Positions 25,193-33,726 of a stretch of 64,000 bases of DNA are shown piece by piece. This DNA is from an uncultured Lachnospiraceae bacterium (GTDB lineage: Bacteria; Bacillota; Clostridia; Lachnospirales; Lachnospiraceae). Positions within the stretch are counted from its first letter, which is position 1. Every line of letters starts with the position of its first letter. A program made the translations under genes and the position numbers. The stretch spans positions 62,001-126,000 of the forward strand of contig CAMUXE010000005.1 of the NCBI GenBank assembly GCA_947164605.1. Direction: 5' to 3'. The notes below the pieces were generated by a model, which saw nothing but the letters and a program-made list of their open reading frames with translations, ran no database searches and was not told where the DNA came from.

Positions 25193-26896
25193 TTATTTAC
25201 GCCATGCTCCCATCTGAGTAAAGAACTCAGCTTCAGACTCAGCATCTCTGATAATCTTCTTATCATAGCCCATCATCTTTAAGAGTTTTATAGCATTTCG
25301 AGTTGTTGCAGGGCCTTCCTGCATTTTATAGTCAAATCTAACCTCATCCTGGCTGACTTCTTCCATGAAGTGATAATTATCATACTCCCTTGCAAGCATT
25401 GAAGTCAATTCAATATCATGAGTAGCCGCAAAAACTAATACATTCTTGTCTTTGAGATTTTTAAGAATCTGCGATGAAGCAGCTATTCTCTCAACTGTGT
25501 TAGTTCCCTTCAAGACTTCATCAATCATTGCAAGAACAGGTTCTTCCTTTGATTGATCATCTATGGCATCAAGTATTCTCTTCAAAGCCTTGATTTCCAC
25601 CATATAGAACGAATCCTGACTTGAAAGGCTGTCTCTCAGTGCCATTGAAGAATAAATCCTGAAAAATGGCGCTTTATAGGCTGAACTTAGAGATGTATAT
25701 ATAGTTTGGGCCAACAAAGCATTGACCGCGACAGATTTCAAAAATGTAGACTTACCTGAAGCATTAGATCCAGTCAGAAGTACATTTCTTTCACTGGCAA
25801 GTGAGTTAGAAACTGGATTCTTGATAAGAGGATGGTATAAATCCTTAACCATCAAGTTCTTATCCCTAGTAAATCTAGGTTCACTCCAATATGGGATAGC
25901 TCTTCTGAATGATGCCACGCATATGGAAGCCTCTATCAGACCCAAGGTCTCAAAAAGATCAAATACTTCACTCTCCATGCCGTCAAGATAGTTTAAACAT
26001 GAGTTAAATCTCATCAAATCAACATGGGTGAGCATTCTCAAGTAATCCATAATCATCTCAACAAATGAGCCATTAACATTGGTGCTTGTGAGCAGCCAGC
26101 TGTTTTTAACCAATTTAGAGAAATCATGGCTTATAGTGTCAAGCTTGTCATTGTTGTGTCCAAGAGCCTCGATATTAAGTTTTACAACCTGGTCTGCAGC
26201 CTTGACCATCTTTACCAACTGGGTAAAACATATAAAATATGGCTCAACTTTGGCCTTATATCTGTAATAGCTGATTATTGAAAAACTGACTGACGCAATA
26301 ATCATCAAGATTCCAATAACAGGATTCACGGCAAATGCTACGACAAAAGATAGCAACATGGCCAGCAGGGCAATTACATGAATTGTGTTTTTTTCTGCCT
26401 CAAGCTGCATAAGGCTTGAGATATAGTCCGAAACAGAAATCTTTTTTGTAATTCCTAATTTGACAAATATCTTCTGAACCTTAATTCTGCAATCCTCGTT
26501 TTGATCAAAAAACTTAGCTAGTTTATCAAAATAAAGAGCCTTGCCAAGGTCGTTTTCAGGCATTCTCAATCTCTTATAGAGATATTCCTGACCAGCAGAA
26601 GACTTACAATTATTGATGAGGGCATAGAATCTGTCCATATCAAGGTCATTCCAAGTGATATCATCGATGTAGAAAGGCATCTTGCCAGTCGAGGCATCAA
26701 TCATCTCTTTTCTCATATTGAAATATCTTGCTATGGTCTGCATTTCATCATCTGAAATTTTTCTTTTTGATGGCTTTCCATAAGAGGCTAAAAGCCTTTT
26801 TTTGAGATTGATTTTTTCCTTAATCAGACTCTGAATTGATGCCACAATAATCAAAGCAAGAAGAATGCCAATTATGATTAGCACTTTAAAGTTCAT
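25193..26896 (-). CDS. Membrane-associated MutS-family ATPase
   Basis: About 567 residues. Has the MutS core and ATPase domains but no mismatch-recognition domain. Membrane segment at about residues 4-24 ([20 protein letters not shown]) and a hydrophobic pair at about 172-213. ATPase: [19 protein letters not shown] (Walker A, about 375), [32 protein letters not shown] (Walker B) and [13 protein letters not shown]. This is a family widespread in Firmicutes with unknown function, not MutS1 (at 9340-11994) or MutS2 (no Smr domain). ATG 26896 follows GGAGG by five bases and overlaps deoD by 11 bases. Confidence 0.88.
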   Translation of the reverse strand: MNFKVLIIIGILLALIIVASIQSLIKEKINLKKRLLASYGKPSKRKISDDEMQTIARYFNMRKEMIDASTGKMPFYIDDITWNDLDMDRFYALINNCKSSAGQEYLYKRLRMPENDLGKALYFDKLAKFFDQNEDCRIKVQKIFVKLGITKKISVSDYISSLMQLEAEKNTIHVIALLAMLLSFVVAFAVNPVIGILMIIASVSFSIISYYRYKAKVEPYFICFTQLVKMVKAADQVVKLNIEALGHNNDKLDTISHDFSKLVKNSWLLTSTNVNGSFVEMIMDYLRMLTHVDLMRFNSCLNYLDGMESEVFDLFETLGLIEASICVASFRRAIPYWSEPRFTRDKNLMVKDLYHPLIKNPVSNSLASERNVLLTGSNASGKSTFLKSVAVNALLAQTIYTSLSSAYKAPFFRIYSSMALRDSLSSQDSFYMVEIKALKRILDAIDDQSKEEPVLAMIDEVLKGTNTVERIAASSQILKNLKDKNVLVFAATHDIELTSMLAREYDNYHFMEEVSQDEVRFDYKMQEGPATTRNAIKLLKMMGYDKKIIRDAESEAEFFTQMGAWRK

Positions 26897-27614
26897 CACT
26901 TCCTCCTAAATCACATGCAGTTTCTAGAGCAATCTCCATCATCTGCCTAAAGCCGACCTGTCTTTCCTCAGCAGAAAGGCCTTGTCCGCTCACTAGATGA
27001 TCAGAGATAGTGAACATTGCCAGAGCCTCTTTGCCTAATCTGGCAGCGTTCATGTAAAGGGCGGCAGCTTCCATCTCAACTGCTAATACCCCCATTTTTG
27101 CCCATCTGAGATTATAATCAGGGTCATCTGTATAAAAGATGTCAGAAGATAAAACATTTCCCACCTTATATCTCACGCCAAGCTTATCAGCCTTAGATAC
27201 AGCACATGATAAAAGCTTATAATCAGCTATTGGAGCAAAACTTCCGCCAAGATTATACTGTTTTTCCCAATTCGAATCTGTGGATGCTCCTTGAGCAAAA
27301 ACAATATCTTTGAGCTGTAAATTTTTATCAATAGCTCCGGCTGAGCCAATTCTAATAATCTTATTTACATCATACTCTTTAAAAAGCTCATAAGAATATA
27401 TGCCTATTGAAGGCATTCCCATTCCACTGCCCATAACTGATATTTTCTTATCTTTATAAAGGCCGGTAAAGCCCAACATATTCCTAACACCGTTAAACTG
27501 TACAGTGTCAGTCAGATATTCATCAGCTATATATTTAGCTCTGAGTGGATCTCCAGGTAAGAGAACTATATCAGCTATATCTCCTCTGAGTGCCTCATTA
27601 TGTGGTGTAGCCAT
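26886..27614 (-). CDS. deoD: Purine-nucleoside phosphorylase DeoD-type
   Basis: Phosphorolysis of purine (deoxy)nucleosides to free base and (deoxy)ribose-1-phosphate. About 242 residues from ATG 27614 (AAGGAG six bases upstream), close to the hexameric DeoD length. Motifs: phosphate-binding [38 protein letters not shown], and active-site [14 protein letters not shown] with SDHLVSG (catalytic Asp). Overlaps the MutS-like gene, suggesting coupling. Confidence 0.95.
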   Translation of the reverse strand: MATPHNEALRGDIADIVLLPGDPLRAKYIADEYLTDTVQFNGVRNMLGFTGLYKDKKISVMGSGMGMPSIGIYSYELFKEYDVNKIIRIGSAGAIDKNLQLKDIVFAQGASTDSNWEKQYNLGGSFAPIADYKLLSCAVSKADKLGVRYKVGNVLSSDIFYTDDPDYNLRWAKMGVLAVEMEAAALYMNAARLGKEALAMFTISDHLVSGQGLSAEERQVGFRQMMEIALETACDLGGSDEL

Positions 27615-27697
27615 CTGCTTCTCCTTATATCTTTGCATTATCAATCATAATTCTTAGGACGATCAGAATTTCAAAATAAATCCTGACATGTTTTAAT

Positions 27698-27727
27698 ATT
27701 GTATCATAAACATTATCTTAAATTCAA
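27698..27727 (-). promoter_or_regulatory. Candidate promoter for deoD
   Basis: Minus strand TTGAAT (27722-27727), 18-bp spacer, TACAAT with an upstream TG (27698-27703). Confidence 0.55.
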
Positions 27728-27741
27728 TTAATAAAGCCCGC

Positions 27742-27972
27742 TTATTCGTCAAAACTTGCCAAGACATAGAAGCCTCTGTCTGTCTCGCCAACTTCCTTGA
27801 CAATCCCCTTCCTGCTCTTTAATCTCTGATCAGTTGGATAGTTGCCAGACATGGCCACTGCTGGCTCTATGGTATAATAAAAACTGCTGGGCAATTTACC
27901 CTCTGTAATTTCTACCTCATCACCGACCTTGACTAAATTAGGACGACTCATAGTAAATTCCATATCTCTCAT
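27742..27972 (-). CDS. Small hypothetical protein downstream of recG
   Basis: 76 residues from ATG 27972 (AGAGG six bases upstream). Not recognised. Pattern VKVGDEVEITEG ... RKGIVKEVGETDRGFYVLASFD has alternating strands and turns like a small SH3/KOW-type barrel; that is a guess. No Cys, no membrane segment. Begins 29 bases after the recG stop, so likely in the same transcript. Confidence 0.7.
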   Translation of the reverse strand: MRDMEFTMSRPNLVKVGDEVEITEGKLPSSFYYTIEPAVAMSGNYPTDQRLKSRKGIVKEVGETDRGFYVLASFDE

Positions 27973-28001
27973 AATAAGCCTCTTTCTTTCAATCATATTT
28001 C

Positions 28002-30065
28002 TTAGAGATTAATATTTTTCAAAGCATCTAAGGTGTACTTATCAACCTTATCCTTAAGGTAAGAATTTTCCTCGCCCTCAAGCAAAGGATCTTTCTCTAA
28101 GAGGAGTCCCGCCATATCAGAAGCTTTTTTCAGCATTCCGGCATCCGTGTAAATATCTGCAAGGCCAAAATCCAAATCCCCGCTCTGTCTTATGCCAAAG
28201 AAATCTCCAGGTCCTCTCAGTTTTAAGTCCTCCTCAGCAATCTTAAAGCCATCGTTAGTCTTAGTTAAGATATCTAATCTCTCCCTCTTTTGACCCTTGC
28301 TGACATCAGAAACAAATATACAGAAGGACTGGGCATTTCCTCTGCCCACTCTGCCTCTCAACTGGTGGAGCTGGGCCAAACCGAACCTGTTAGCATTCTC
28401 TATCATCATGACACTGGCATTAGGCACATTGACCCCGACCTCAATAACTGTCGTAGATACCAGGACATCTATCTGCCCCTGGGCAAACCTTTCCATGATA
28501 TCGTTCTTCTCGCTAGCTTTCATCTTTCCGTGCAGATATTCAATTCTGATATCAGACGGCATCTTCTCCTTAAGTTCCTTGCTGTATGTGATTACATCAC
28601 AAGCCTTTATCTCCTCATTTTCCTCAACCATAGGACATATCACATAGGCCTGGTGTCCACTTCTTACCTGCTTTTCTATAAAGCGATAAGAATTAGGTCT
28701 CATTGAGGGGTCAATAATTGCATTTTTTATCGGCAATCTCTCAGCTGGCAGTTCGTCTATAATAGATATGTCCAAATCGCCATATACTATGATAGCCAAG
28801 GTTCTTGGGATAGGAGTTGCACTCATTACCAATATATGAGGATCCTCGCCCTTTTCAGAAAGGCTCTTTCTTTGATTCACGCCAAATCTATGCTGTTCAT
28901 CTGTGATAACCAAGGCTAAATTCTTATACTTTACAGCTTCCTGAATCAAGGCATGAGTGCCAATAATCAGCTTAGTCTCGCCGCTCTCAATATCAGCATA
29001 GGCCTCCCTCTTCTGTTTTGCTGTCATAGATCCGACAAGGAGCTGAATTTTAGTATCAATAGCAGCCATTTCCAAATACTTGGTAAAGGACTGGTAATGT
29101 TGCTTTGCAAGTACTTCCGTTGGCACCATGATAGCTCCCTGGTAGCCATTTAAAACTGTGTCCATAAGTGCAAGTACAGCAATCATAGTCTTTCCCGAGC
29201 CAACATCTCCCTGGACTAGGCGGGACATAAGATTGGGACCATACATATTGGACCTGACCTCCTGCCAGGCAGAAAGCTGTGCCTTCGTGAGTTTGAATGG
29301 CAACTTTTTCAAGAATTCATCTGTTCTTTTATCCGGCTTTACCACAAGCTTATTAGGTCTGCGCTCATTAGTCAGCTTCATAAGCCTCATTGAGAGTACA
29401 AAAATAAAGAATTCCTCAAAACTGAGGCGTTCCCTCGCCTTGATATAATCATCCTTATTTCTAGGAAAGTGTATATTGCTTATAGCAAAATTATGTTCAG
29501 CAAGCTGCAAGCTCTGCCTTATCCAATCCGGCAAATATTCCTTTTCAAGATTAGTCTCCTTGATTTCCAGGGCCTGTTTCATCGCCTTTATAACTGCATT
29601 GTTTGACAGGCCATGGGTCAATCTATAGATAGGCTGCATGCATCCCATCTTCTCCTGGTACTCAGCAGGTGTGAAGATACTAGCCTGCTCCATATTCAGA
29701 CTCGAGCCCTTTCTCACAACTCTGCCCCTGAATATATACTTTGAACCCATTTTCAATTTAGATCTTAAGTATGGCATATTGTACCAGCTAAGCTTGATTC
29801 CATTTCCAACCTGGTCTCTCACCGTGATGGTAATAATAGATAATTTACCCTTATTAAAAAAAGATGGGCTTGAGGCTATCATGCCAAAAATTGCATAGAC
29901 TGGCCTTGGGCTGTCAAGTTCACACTCACTAATAAGAGCAGGCTTTTCATATACATCGTAATCTCTTGGATAAAAATTCAAAAGATCTTCTACCGAGTAT
30001 ATGTCTAGCCTGCTGAATAAGTCCTGAGTCTTGACTCCAATGCCTTTTAGAGATTTCAATTCCAT
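28002..30065 (-). CDS. recG: ATP-dependent DNA helicase RecG
   Basis: Branch-migrating helicase that rescues stalled forks and processes recombination intermediates. About 687 residues. N-terminal wedge/OB domain, then LVQGDVGSGKTMIAVLALM (Walker A), ITDEQHRFGVNQR (motif II DEQH), MSATPIPRTLAIIVYGDLD, ATTVIEVGVNVPNAS-like motif V (STTVIEVGVNVPNAS) and LRGRVGRG. ATG 30065 chosen because AGGTGA stands six bases upstream; a GTG nine bases earlier lies inside that site. yqeY precedes it by 24 bases. Confidence 0.97.
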   Translation of the reverse strand: MELKSLKGIGVKTQDLFSRLDIYSVEDLLNFYPRDYDVYEKPALISECELDSPRPVYAIFGMIASSPSFFNKGKLSIITITVRDQVGNGIKLSWYNMPYLRSKLKMGSKYIFRGRVVRKGSSLNMEQASIFTPAEYQEKMGCMQPIYRLTHGLSNNAVIKAMKQALEIKETNLEKEYLPDWIRQSLQLAEHNFAISNIHFPRNKDDYIKARERLSFEEFFIFVLSMRLMKLTNERRPNKLVVKPDKRTDEFLKKLPFKLTKAQLSAWQEVRSNMYGPNLMSRLVQGDVGSGKTMIAVLALMDTVLNGYQGAIMVPTEVLAKQHYQSFTKYLEMAAIDTKIQLLVGSMTAKQKREAYADIESGETKLIIGTHALIQEAVKYKNLALVITDEQHRFGVNQRKSLSEKGEDPHILVMSATPIPRTLAIIVYGDLDISIIDELPAERLPIKNAIIDPSMRPNSYRFIEKQVRSGHQAYVICPMVEENEEIKACDVITYSKELKEKMPSDIRIEYLHGKMKASEKNDIMERFAQGQIDVLVSTTVIEVGVNVPNASVMMIENANRFGLAQLHQLRGRVGRGNAQSFCIFVSDVSKGQKRERLDILTKTNDGFKIAEEDLKLRGPGDFFGIRQSGDLDFGLADIYTDAGMLKKASDMAGLLLEKDPLLEGEENSYLKDKVDKYTLDALKNINL

Positions 30066-30089
30066 CAAAGTCACCTGATTATATATAAT

Positions 30090-30536
30090 TTATGCAAAGA
30101 AAGTAGCGAGTACTTCATTTACAAGCTTTCCATCAGCTTTTCCCTTAACCTTAGGCATAAGAGTCTTCATAATCTTACCCTTTTCCTTAACAGTAGGATT
30201 CTCAAGTTCAAGCTCAGCTAAAACTTCCTTGACTACTTCTTTGATTTCATCCTCGCTCATAAGCTTTGGTGCATAGTCTGAAAGAATGCTAATCTCAAGC
30301 TTTGCATCCTCAATAGCGTCAACTCTGTCAGCTGGTGTGAGTGAGATTGTCTCATTGAGCTGCTTAATCATCTTTAAAACAACATTTCCTGCAGTAGCAT
30401 CATCAAGCTCTACTCTGTTGTTAATTTCATAATTCTTAAGTTCCTGAAGAAGTCCAGACAATACCTCTTTTTTCTTCTTATCCTTTGCCTTCATGGCTGC
30501 AACCATATCGCCTCTGACTGTGTCGATCATACTCAT
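30090..30536 (-). CDS. yqeY: GatB/YqeY domain protein
   Basis: 148 residues, the usual length of stand-alone YqeY. Helical protein related to the tail domain of GatB, thought to bind tRNA or aid amidotransferase function. Typical segments: MVAAMKAKDKKKKEVLSGLLQ, DDATAGNVVLKMIKQL, LSDYAPKLMSEDEI and the C-terminal GKADGKLVNEVLATFF. Start at 30536 with GGAGG nine bases upstream. Confidence 0.93.
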   Translation of the reverse strand: MSMIDTVRGDMVAAMKAKDKKKKEVLSGLLQELKNYEINNRVELDDATAGNVVLKMIKQLNETISLTPADRVDAIEDAKLEISILSDYAPKLMSEDEIKEVVKEVLAELELENPTVKEKGKIMKTLMPKVKGKADGKLVNEVLATFFA

Positions 30537-30576
30537 TTTCTAAATCCTCCATTAATCTAATCTATACACTATATAA

Positions 30577-30607
30577 GGCACCGACAGGATCATCTCCCTT
30601 CGGTGCC
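30577..30607 (-). terminator. Hairpin between fakA-like gene and yqeY
   Basis: Stem GGCACCGA / TCGGTGCC (30577-30584 with 30600-30607) with further AGG/CCT pairing inside. Followed on the minus strand by TTATATAG, a weak U-tract, so it may be a terminator of the upstream gene or a yqeY leader structure. Confidence 0.55.
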
Positions 30608-30631
30608 AAATAGTCAAATATAATAATCCAA

Positions 30632-32359
30632 TTATTCTACTGATACAAGGTAGTAGTAGATAGGCTGTCCGCCGTACTGAAGATCGATATCAAGACTATC
30701 AAACTTCTGACTTAAAGCCTCGACTTCCCTATTGGCATCTTCCTCTGTGACATCAGATCCATAGTAAACAGTTACAAGTTCTGCATCCTCATTGTCTGAG
30801 AGCATACCTTCAACCATCTCCTCTAATACCTGACTCATATCCTTACCTACACTGATAAGTCCCTTATCGCCAAGACCCATAAAGTCGTCCTTCTTAATTT
30901 CCTTGCCATCAATTGATGTATCTCTAACTGCATATGTAAGCTGGCCAGTCAATACATTATCGAGAGCCTCATTCATGTCAGCCTCATTTTCCTCTGGGCT
31001 CTTTGCATCTTCCCAACCAAGCATAGCTGAGATACCCTGTGGTAAGGTCTTAGAAGGTATAACTACAACCTTTTTATCCTCAACAAGCTCAACTGACTGA
31101 TTTGCAGCAAGAATGATATTCTTATTGTTTGGAAGTACATATATAACATCTGCATTGATTTTCTCAATAGCATCTAAAATGTCTTCCGTACTTGGGTTCA
31201 TTGTCTGACCACCCTCGATAACCTGATCTACGCCAAGTCCTCTAAATATATCAGCAAGTCCCTGTCCTGAAGCAACTGATACAAAACCATACTGCTTATG
31301 CTCCATCATTGAATCGCTGGCCTTGTTGCTGTCATTATATGTCTTCTCTTTTTCAACTGCTCCGCTTGCCTTTGCAGCCTGAAGTTCAGCCTGAGATACC
31401 ACAACCTCACGGTGTTCCTCTCTCATGTTGTCAACCTTCATTCTAGTGAGCTGACCATATTCAAGAGCCTTCTCGAAAGCCTGACCTGGGTGGTTTGTAT
31501 GTACATGTACCTTAACAATATCATCCAAAGATACACAAACTATAGAATCACCGATTGACTGAAGGAATTCTTTGAACTTTTCCTCAGTTTCCTCGTTGAA
31601 TTCCTTTTCAAGCATGATTATAAACTCTGTACAGTAACCAAACTTAATATCAACATTTTCAATTGCAGCGCCCTTACCTGCAGCTACCTTGCTCTCAGGA
31701 GCTTCCTGATTGCCATCATCCTCAATTGAGAAATCTGTAACCTTGCCTGTAAGTGCATCGTAAAGTCCTCTAAGAACTACGCAAAGTCCCTGTCCACCTG
31801 AATCAACTACTCCTGCCTCTTTAAGAACTGGAAGAAGTTCTGGTGTCTGTGAGAGAACATACTCTGCATGCTCAATAATCTGCTTTAATGCAGTCTCAAA
31901 GTCTATATCATCTGATGCAATTTCAACTGCTTTATCAGAAACGCTCTTCGCAACAGTAAGAATTGTACCTTCCTTAGGTTTGATAACAGCCTTATAAGCA
32001 GTCTCAGTAGCTCTAACAGTAGCATTTGCAAGATCTTTAACAGTTAAAACCTTAAGACCAGACATCTCCTTAGTGAATCCTCTGAGTAACTGAGAAAGGA
32101 TAACACCTGAGTTACCTCTAGCTCCTCTCAATGATCCTGTTGCAATTGCTTTTGAGAGAGTCTCCATATTTGGATTTGCAATCTCTGCTACAGCCTTAGC
32201 TGCTGACATAATAGTCATTGTCATGTTTGAACCTGTATCACCATCTGGTACAGGGAATACATTTAGATCATTAATCCAATCTCTGTTAGCTCTTAAATTC
32301 TTAGCAGCTGCAAGAAACATTTTCTGCGCAAGGCTAGCATCTATCTTAGTTGTTGACAC
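30632..32359 (-). CDS. DAK2-domain protein, FakA/YloV family, GTG start
   Basis: Homologue of fatty acid kinase subunit FakA, which phosphorylates fatty acids delivered by FakB proteins. About 575 residues: DAK2 (dihydroxyacetone kinase L) domain with DLNVFPVPDGDTGSNMTMT (Mg-ATP Asp residues) and SLRGARGNSGVILSQLL, then the DegV-like C-terminal domain from about 370. Start is a GTG at 32357-32359 with GGAGG nine bases upstream; longer in-frame starts fall into the upstream gap without a ribosome site. Pairs with the Asp23-like gene 54 bases upstream, the conserved yloU-yloV arrangement. No fakB seen in this window. Confidence 0.92.
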   Translation of the reverse strand: MSTTKIDASLAQKMFLAAAKNLRANRDWINDLNVFPVPDGDTGSNMTMTIMSAAKAVAEIANPNMETLSKAIATGSLRGARGNSGVILSQLLRGFTKEMSGLKVLTVKDLANATVRATETAYKAVIKPKEGTILTVAKSVSDKAVEIASDDIDFETALKQIIEHAEYVLSQTPELLPVLKEAGVVDSGGQGLCVVLRGLYDALTGKVTDFSIEDDGNQEAPESKVAAGKGAAIENVDIKFGYCTEFIIMLEKEFNEETEEKFKEFLQSIGDSIVCVSLDDIVKVHVHTNHPGQAFEKALEYGQLTRMKVDNMREEHREVVVSQAELQAAKASGAVEKEKTYNDSNKASDSMMEHKQYGFVSVASGQGLADIFRGLGVDQVIEGGQTMNPSTEDILDAIEKINADVIYVLPNNKNIILAANQSVELVEDKKVVVIPSKTLPQGISAMLGWEDAKSPEENEADMNEALDNVLTGQLTYAVRDTSIDGKEIKKDDFMGLGDKGLISVGKDMSQVLEEMVEGMLSDNEDAELVTVYYGSDVTEEDANREVEALSQKFDSLDIDLQYGGQPIYYYLVSVE

Positions 32360-32413
32360 AATTATAGTCCTCCATTTCACTGACAAAAATCCGTCAGTCA
32401 ATATCTTTTAGCA

Positions 32414-32773
32414 TCAGTCTATTACTCTGACACCCTCAACATAAATATTTATCTTCTTAATTTCAAGTCCAGTGAATTCCTGAACCTTATATCTAACACT
32501 CTCTATCAAGTTGTCAGCTACTGTGTGAATGCTGACGCCATAAGACACGATTACGTGAAAATCAATTGAAATCTTATTCTGCTCATCAATAGATACATGT
32601 ATTCCTCTTGTCAAGCTGTCGCCTTTAAGAATCTTAACAAGACCATCTTTCATGCTAACTGCTGCCATACCAACGATACCAAAACACTCAATGGCAGTTG
32701 AACCAGCATATCTAGCTATTACTTCGGAATCAATAGTTATAGTACCAAGTTCGCTATCTAAATAACCTTTCAT
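32414..32773 (-). CDS. Asp23/Gls24 family protein (YloU-like)
   Basis: 119 residues, the usual size for this small envelope-stress family. LGTITIDSEVIARYAGSTAIECFGIVGM is the family's opening; VIVSYGVSIHTVADNLIESVRYKV and GLEIKKINIYVEGVRV the end. Cytoplasmic, membrane-associated in other Firmicutes. Start ATG 32773 with GGGAGG upstream. Promoter candidate at 32854-32882. Confidence 0.94.
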   Translation of the reverse strand: MKGYLDSELGTITIDSEVIARYAGSTAIECFGIVGMAAVSMKDGLVKILKGDSLTRGIHVSIDEQNKISIDFHVIVSYGVSIHTVADNLIESVRYKVQEFTGLEIKKINIYVEGVRVID

Positions 32774-32853
32774 GTACTGTCCCTCCCTTGAATTAATTAA
32801 TTAACCGTATTACTGCGTGTGAGAAAACAGACTTTTAGTTAATTATATATGTG

Positions 32854-32882
32854 ATTATATATGCTTTGCTTGAAAAAAGCAA
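32854..32882 (-). promoter_or_regulatory. Promoter for asp23-like/fakA-like unit
   Basis: Minus strand TTGCTT (32877-32882), 17-bp spacer, TATAAT (32854-32859). A second TATAAT lies 12 bases downstream (32842-32847). The -35 is part of a 6-bp hairpin TTGCTT / AAGCAA. Confidence 0.65.
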
Positions 32883-32895
32883 TAAGAAGAGAAAT

Positions 32896-32915
32896 GGCGG
32901 GCATCACTGCCCGCC
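32896..32915 (-). terminator. Terminator after rpmB
   Basis: Perfect GC-rich 8-bp stem GGCGGGCA / TGCCCGCC with a four-base loop, followed on the minus strand by ATTTCTCTTCTT. About 27 bases past the rpmB stop. Confidence 0.85.
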
Positions 32916-32942
32916 TAATATAAACAAAGTATAAGACTCTGA

Positions 32943-33128
32943 TTATGCACGCTCAACTGAACCTGAACGTAAGCATGAAGTACATACGTACATCTTCTTG
33001 TTCTGTCCGCCAACCTTAACTCTTACAGACTTAACATTAGAATTCCACTTTCTGTTGCTTCTTCTATGAGAATGGCTTACAGCGATACCGAAATGAGCTC
33101 CCTTACTGCAGATTGCACATTTAGCCAT
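32943..33128 (-). CDS. rpmB: 50S ribosomal protein L28
   Basis: 61 residues, standard. Opening MAKCAICSKGAHFGIAVSHS, then HRRSNRKWNSNVKSVRV, ending with a CxxC-like CTSCLRSG; the N-terminal CxxC and this pair would make the zinc-binding C+ form. ATG 33128 has AGGAGG seven bases upstream. Own promoter and terminator; on the opposite side of the promoter from asp23-like, as in many Firmicutes except for orientation. Confidence 0.97.
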   Translation of the reverse strand: MAKCAICSKGAHFGIAVSHSHRRSNRKWNSNVKSVRVKVGGQNKKMYVCTSCLRSGSVERA

Positions 33129-33168
33129 GATCACACCTCCTTAAAGTTTAATGCCACAAACATGAGAG

Positions 33169-33197
33169 ATTATACCAATACCAAAAACAAAAATCAA
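33169..33197 (-). promoter_or_regulatory. Promoter for rpmB
   Basis: Minus strand TTGATT (33192-33197), 17-bp spacer, extended -10 TGGTATAAT (TATAAT at 33169-33174). Confidence 0.8.
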
Positions 33198-33225
33198 TCT
33201 TTTTTTAAAGATTTTTTGATTTTTT
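33190..33225 (-). terminator. AT-rich terminator after gerW
   Basis: Stem AATCTTT / AAAGATT (33196-33202 with 33207-33213) extended by AAAATC / GATTTT around a bulge, then a U-rich run on the minus strand. It overlaps the -35 of the rpmB promoter. Confidence 0.5.
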
Positions 33226-33232
33226 TCTTTCA

Positions 33233-33631
33233 TCACTCATTATTTGAAATATCATTGATTGCGCTATCTACATCCTCGTCAACCACAAGGTCACTATCAT
33301 TTTTAGATGTAAATTTATCGATGAGATCTGGAACCATATCCATTATCTTAGTCATAGTATCCTGATTCTTGATATTCACAAGCTTTGTAACTCCGTTATG
33401 TATTACAAGAACTGCGCTTGGTGACATTTTTCCTGTCATAGCTCCTGCTGCGTTGTTGCTCTTTTCCTTGGAAAAGGCGCCAGCTCCCACTCCGAATGAA
33501 ACATCCATAAGTGGAATGATAACTGTATCATTAACCTTTACTGGATCTCCCACAACAGTCTTTGATGAGATAAATGAATCCATACCCTTAAAAAGTGTGG
33601 AAACTGTGTTGTTAAACTCATTATTTGCCAT
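33233..33631 (-). CDS. gerW: GerW/YtfJ family spore protein
   Basis: 132 residues. Matches the YtfJ/GerW family: KTVVGDPVKVNDTVIIPLMDV, SFGVGAGAF, MSPSAVLVIHNGVTKLVNIK, MVPDLIDKFTS. In Bacillus the protein is needed for normal spore germination; the exact role is unknown. The acidic C-terminal tail is variable. Start ATG 33631 with AGGAG upstream. The DUF2953 gene precedes it, the same ytfI-ytfJ pairing as in Bacillus, which supports a spore-forming ancestry. Confidence 0.93.
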   Translation of the reverse strand: MANNEFNNTVSTLFKGMDSFISSKTVVGDPVKVNDTVIIPLMDVSFGVGAGAFSKEKSNNAAGAMTGKMSPSAVLVIHNGVTKLVNIKNQDTMTKIMDMVPDLIDKFTSKNDSDLVVDEDVDSAINDISNNE

Positions 33632-33660
33632 AATACTCCTATCCGCCTATTAGCTAATTT

Positions 33661-33726
33661 TTTAATCAATCTAATCTAATCTAATCAATCTTGTCTGATC
33701 AATCTAATTTAATCAATCTAATCTAA
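33661..33726. repeat. Short AATCTAAT-type tandem repeats at the DUF2953 gene end
   Basis: TTTAATCAATCTAATCTAA occurs exactly at 33661-33679 and 33708-33726; the second copy includes the DUF2953 stop codon. Degenerate pentamer copies fill the space between. Looks like replication slippage rather than a regulatory element. Confidence 0.8.

Noticed and set aside
33661-33726. CRISPR-like array
   Set aside because: Units are 5-12 bases, without spacers of regular length; simple slippage repeats.
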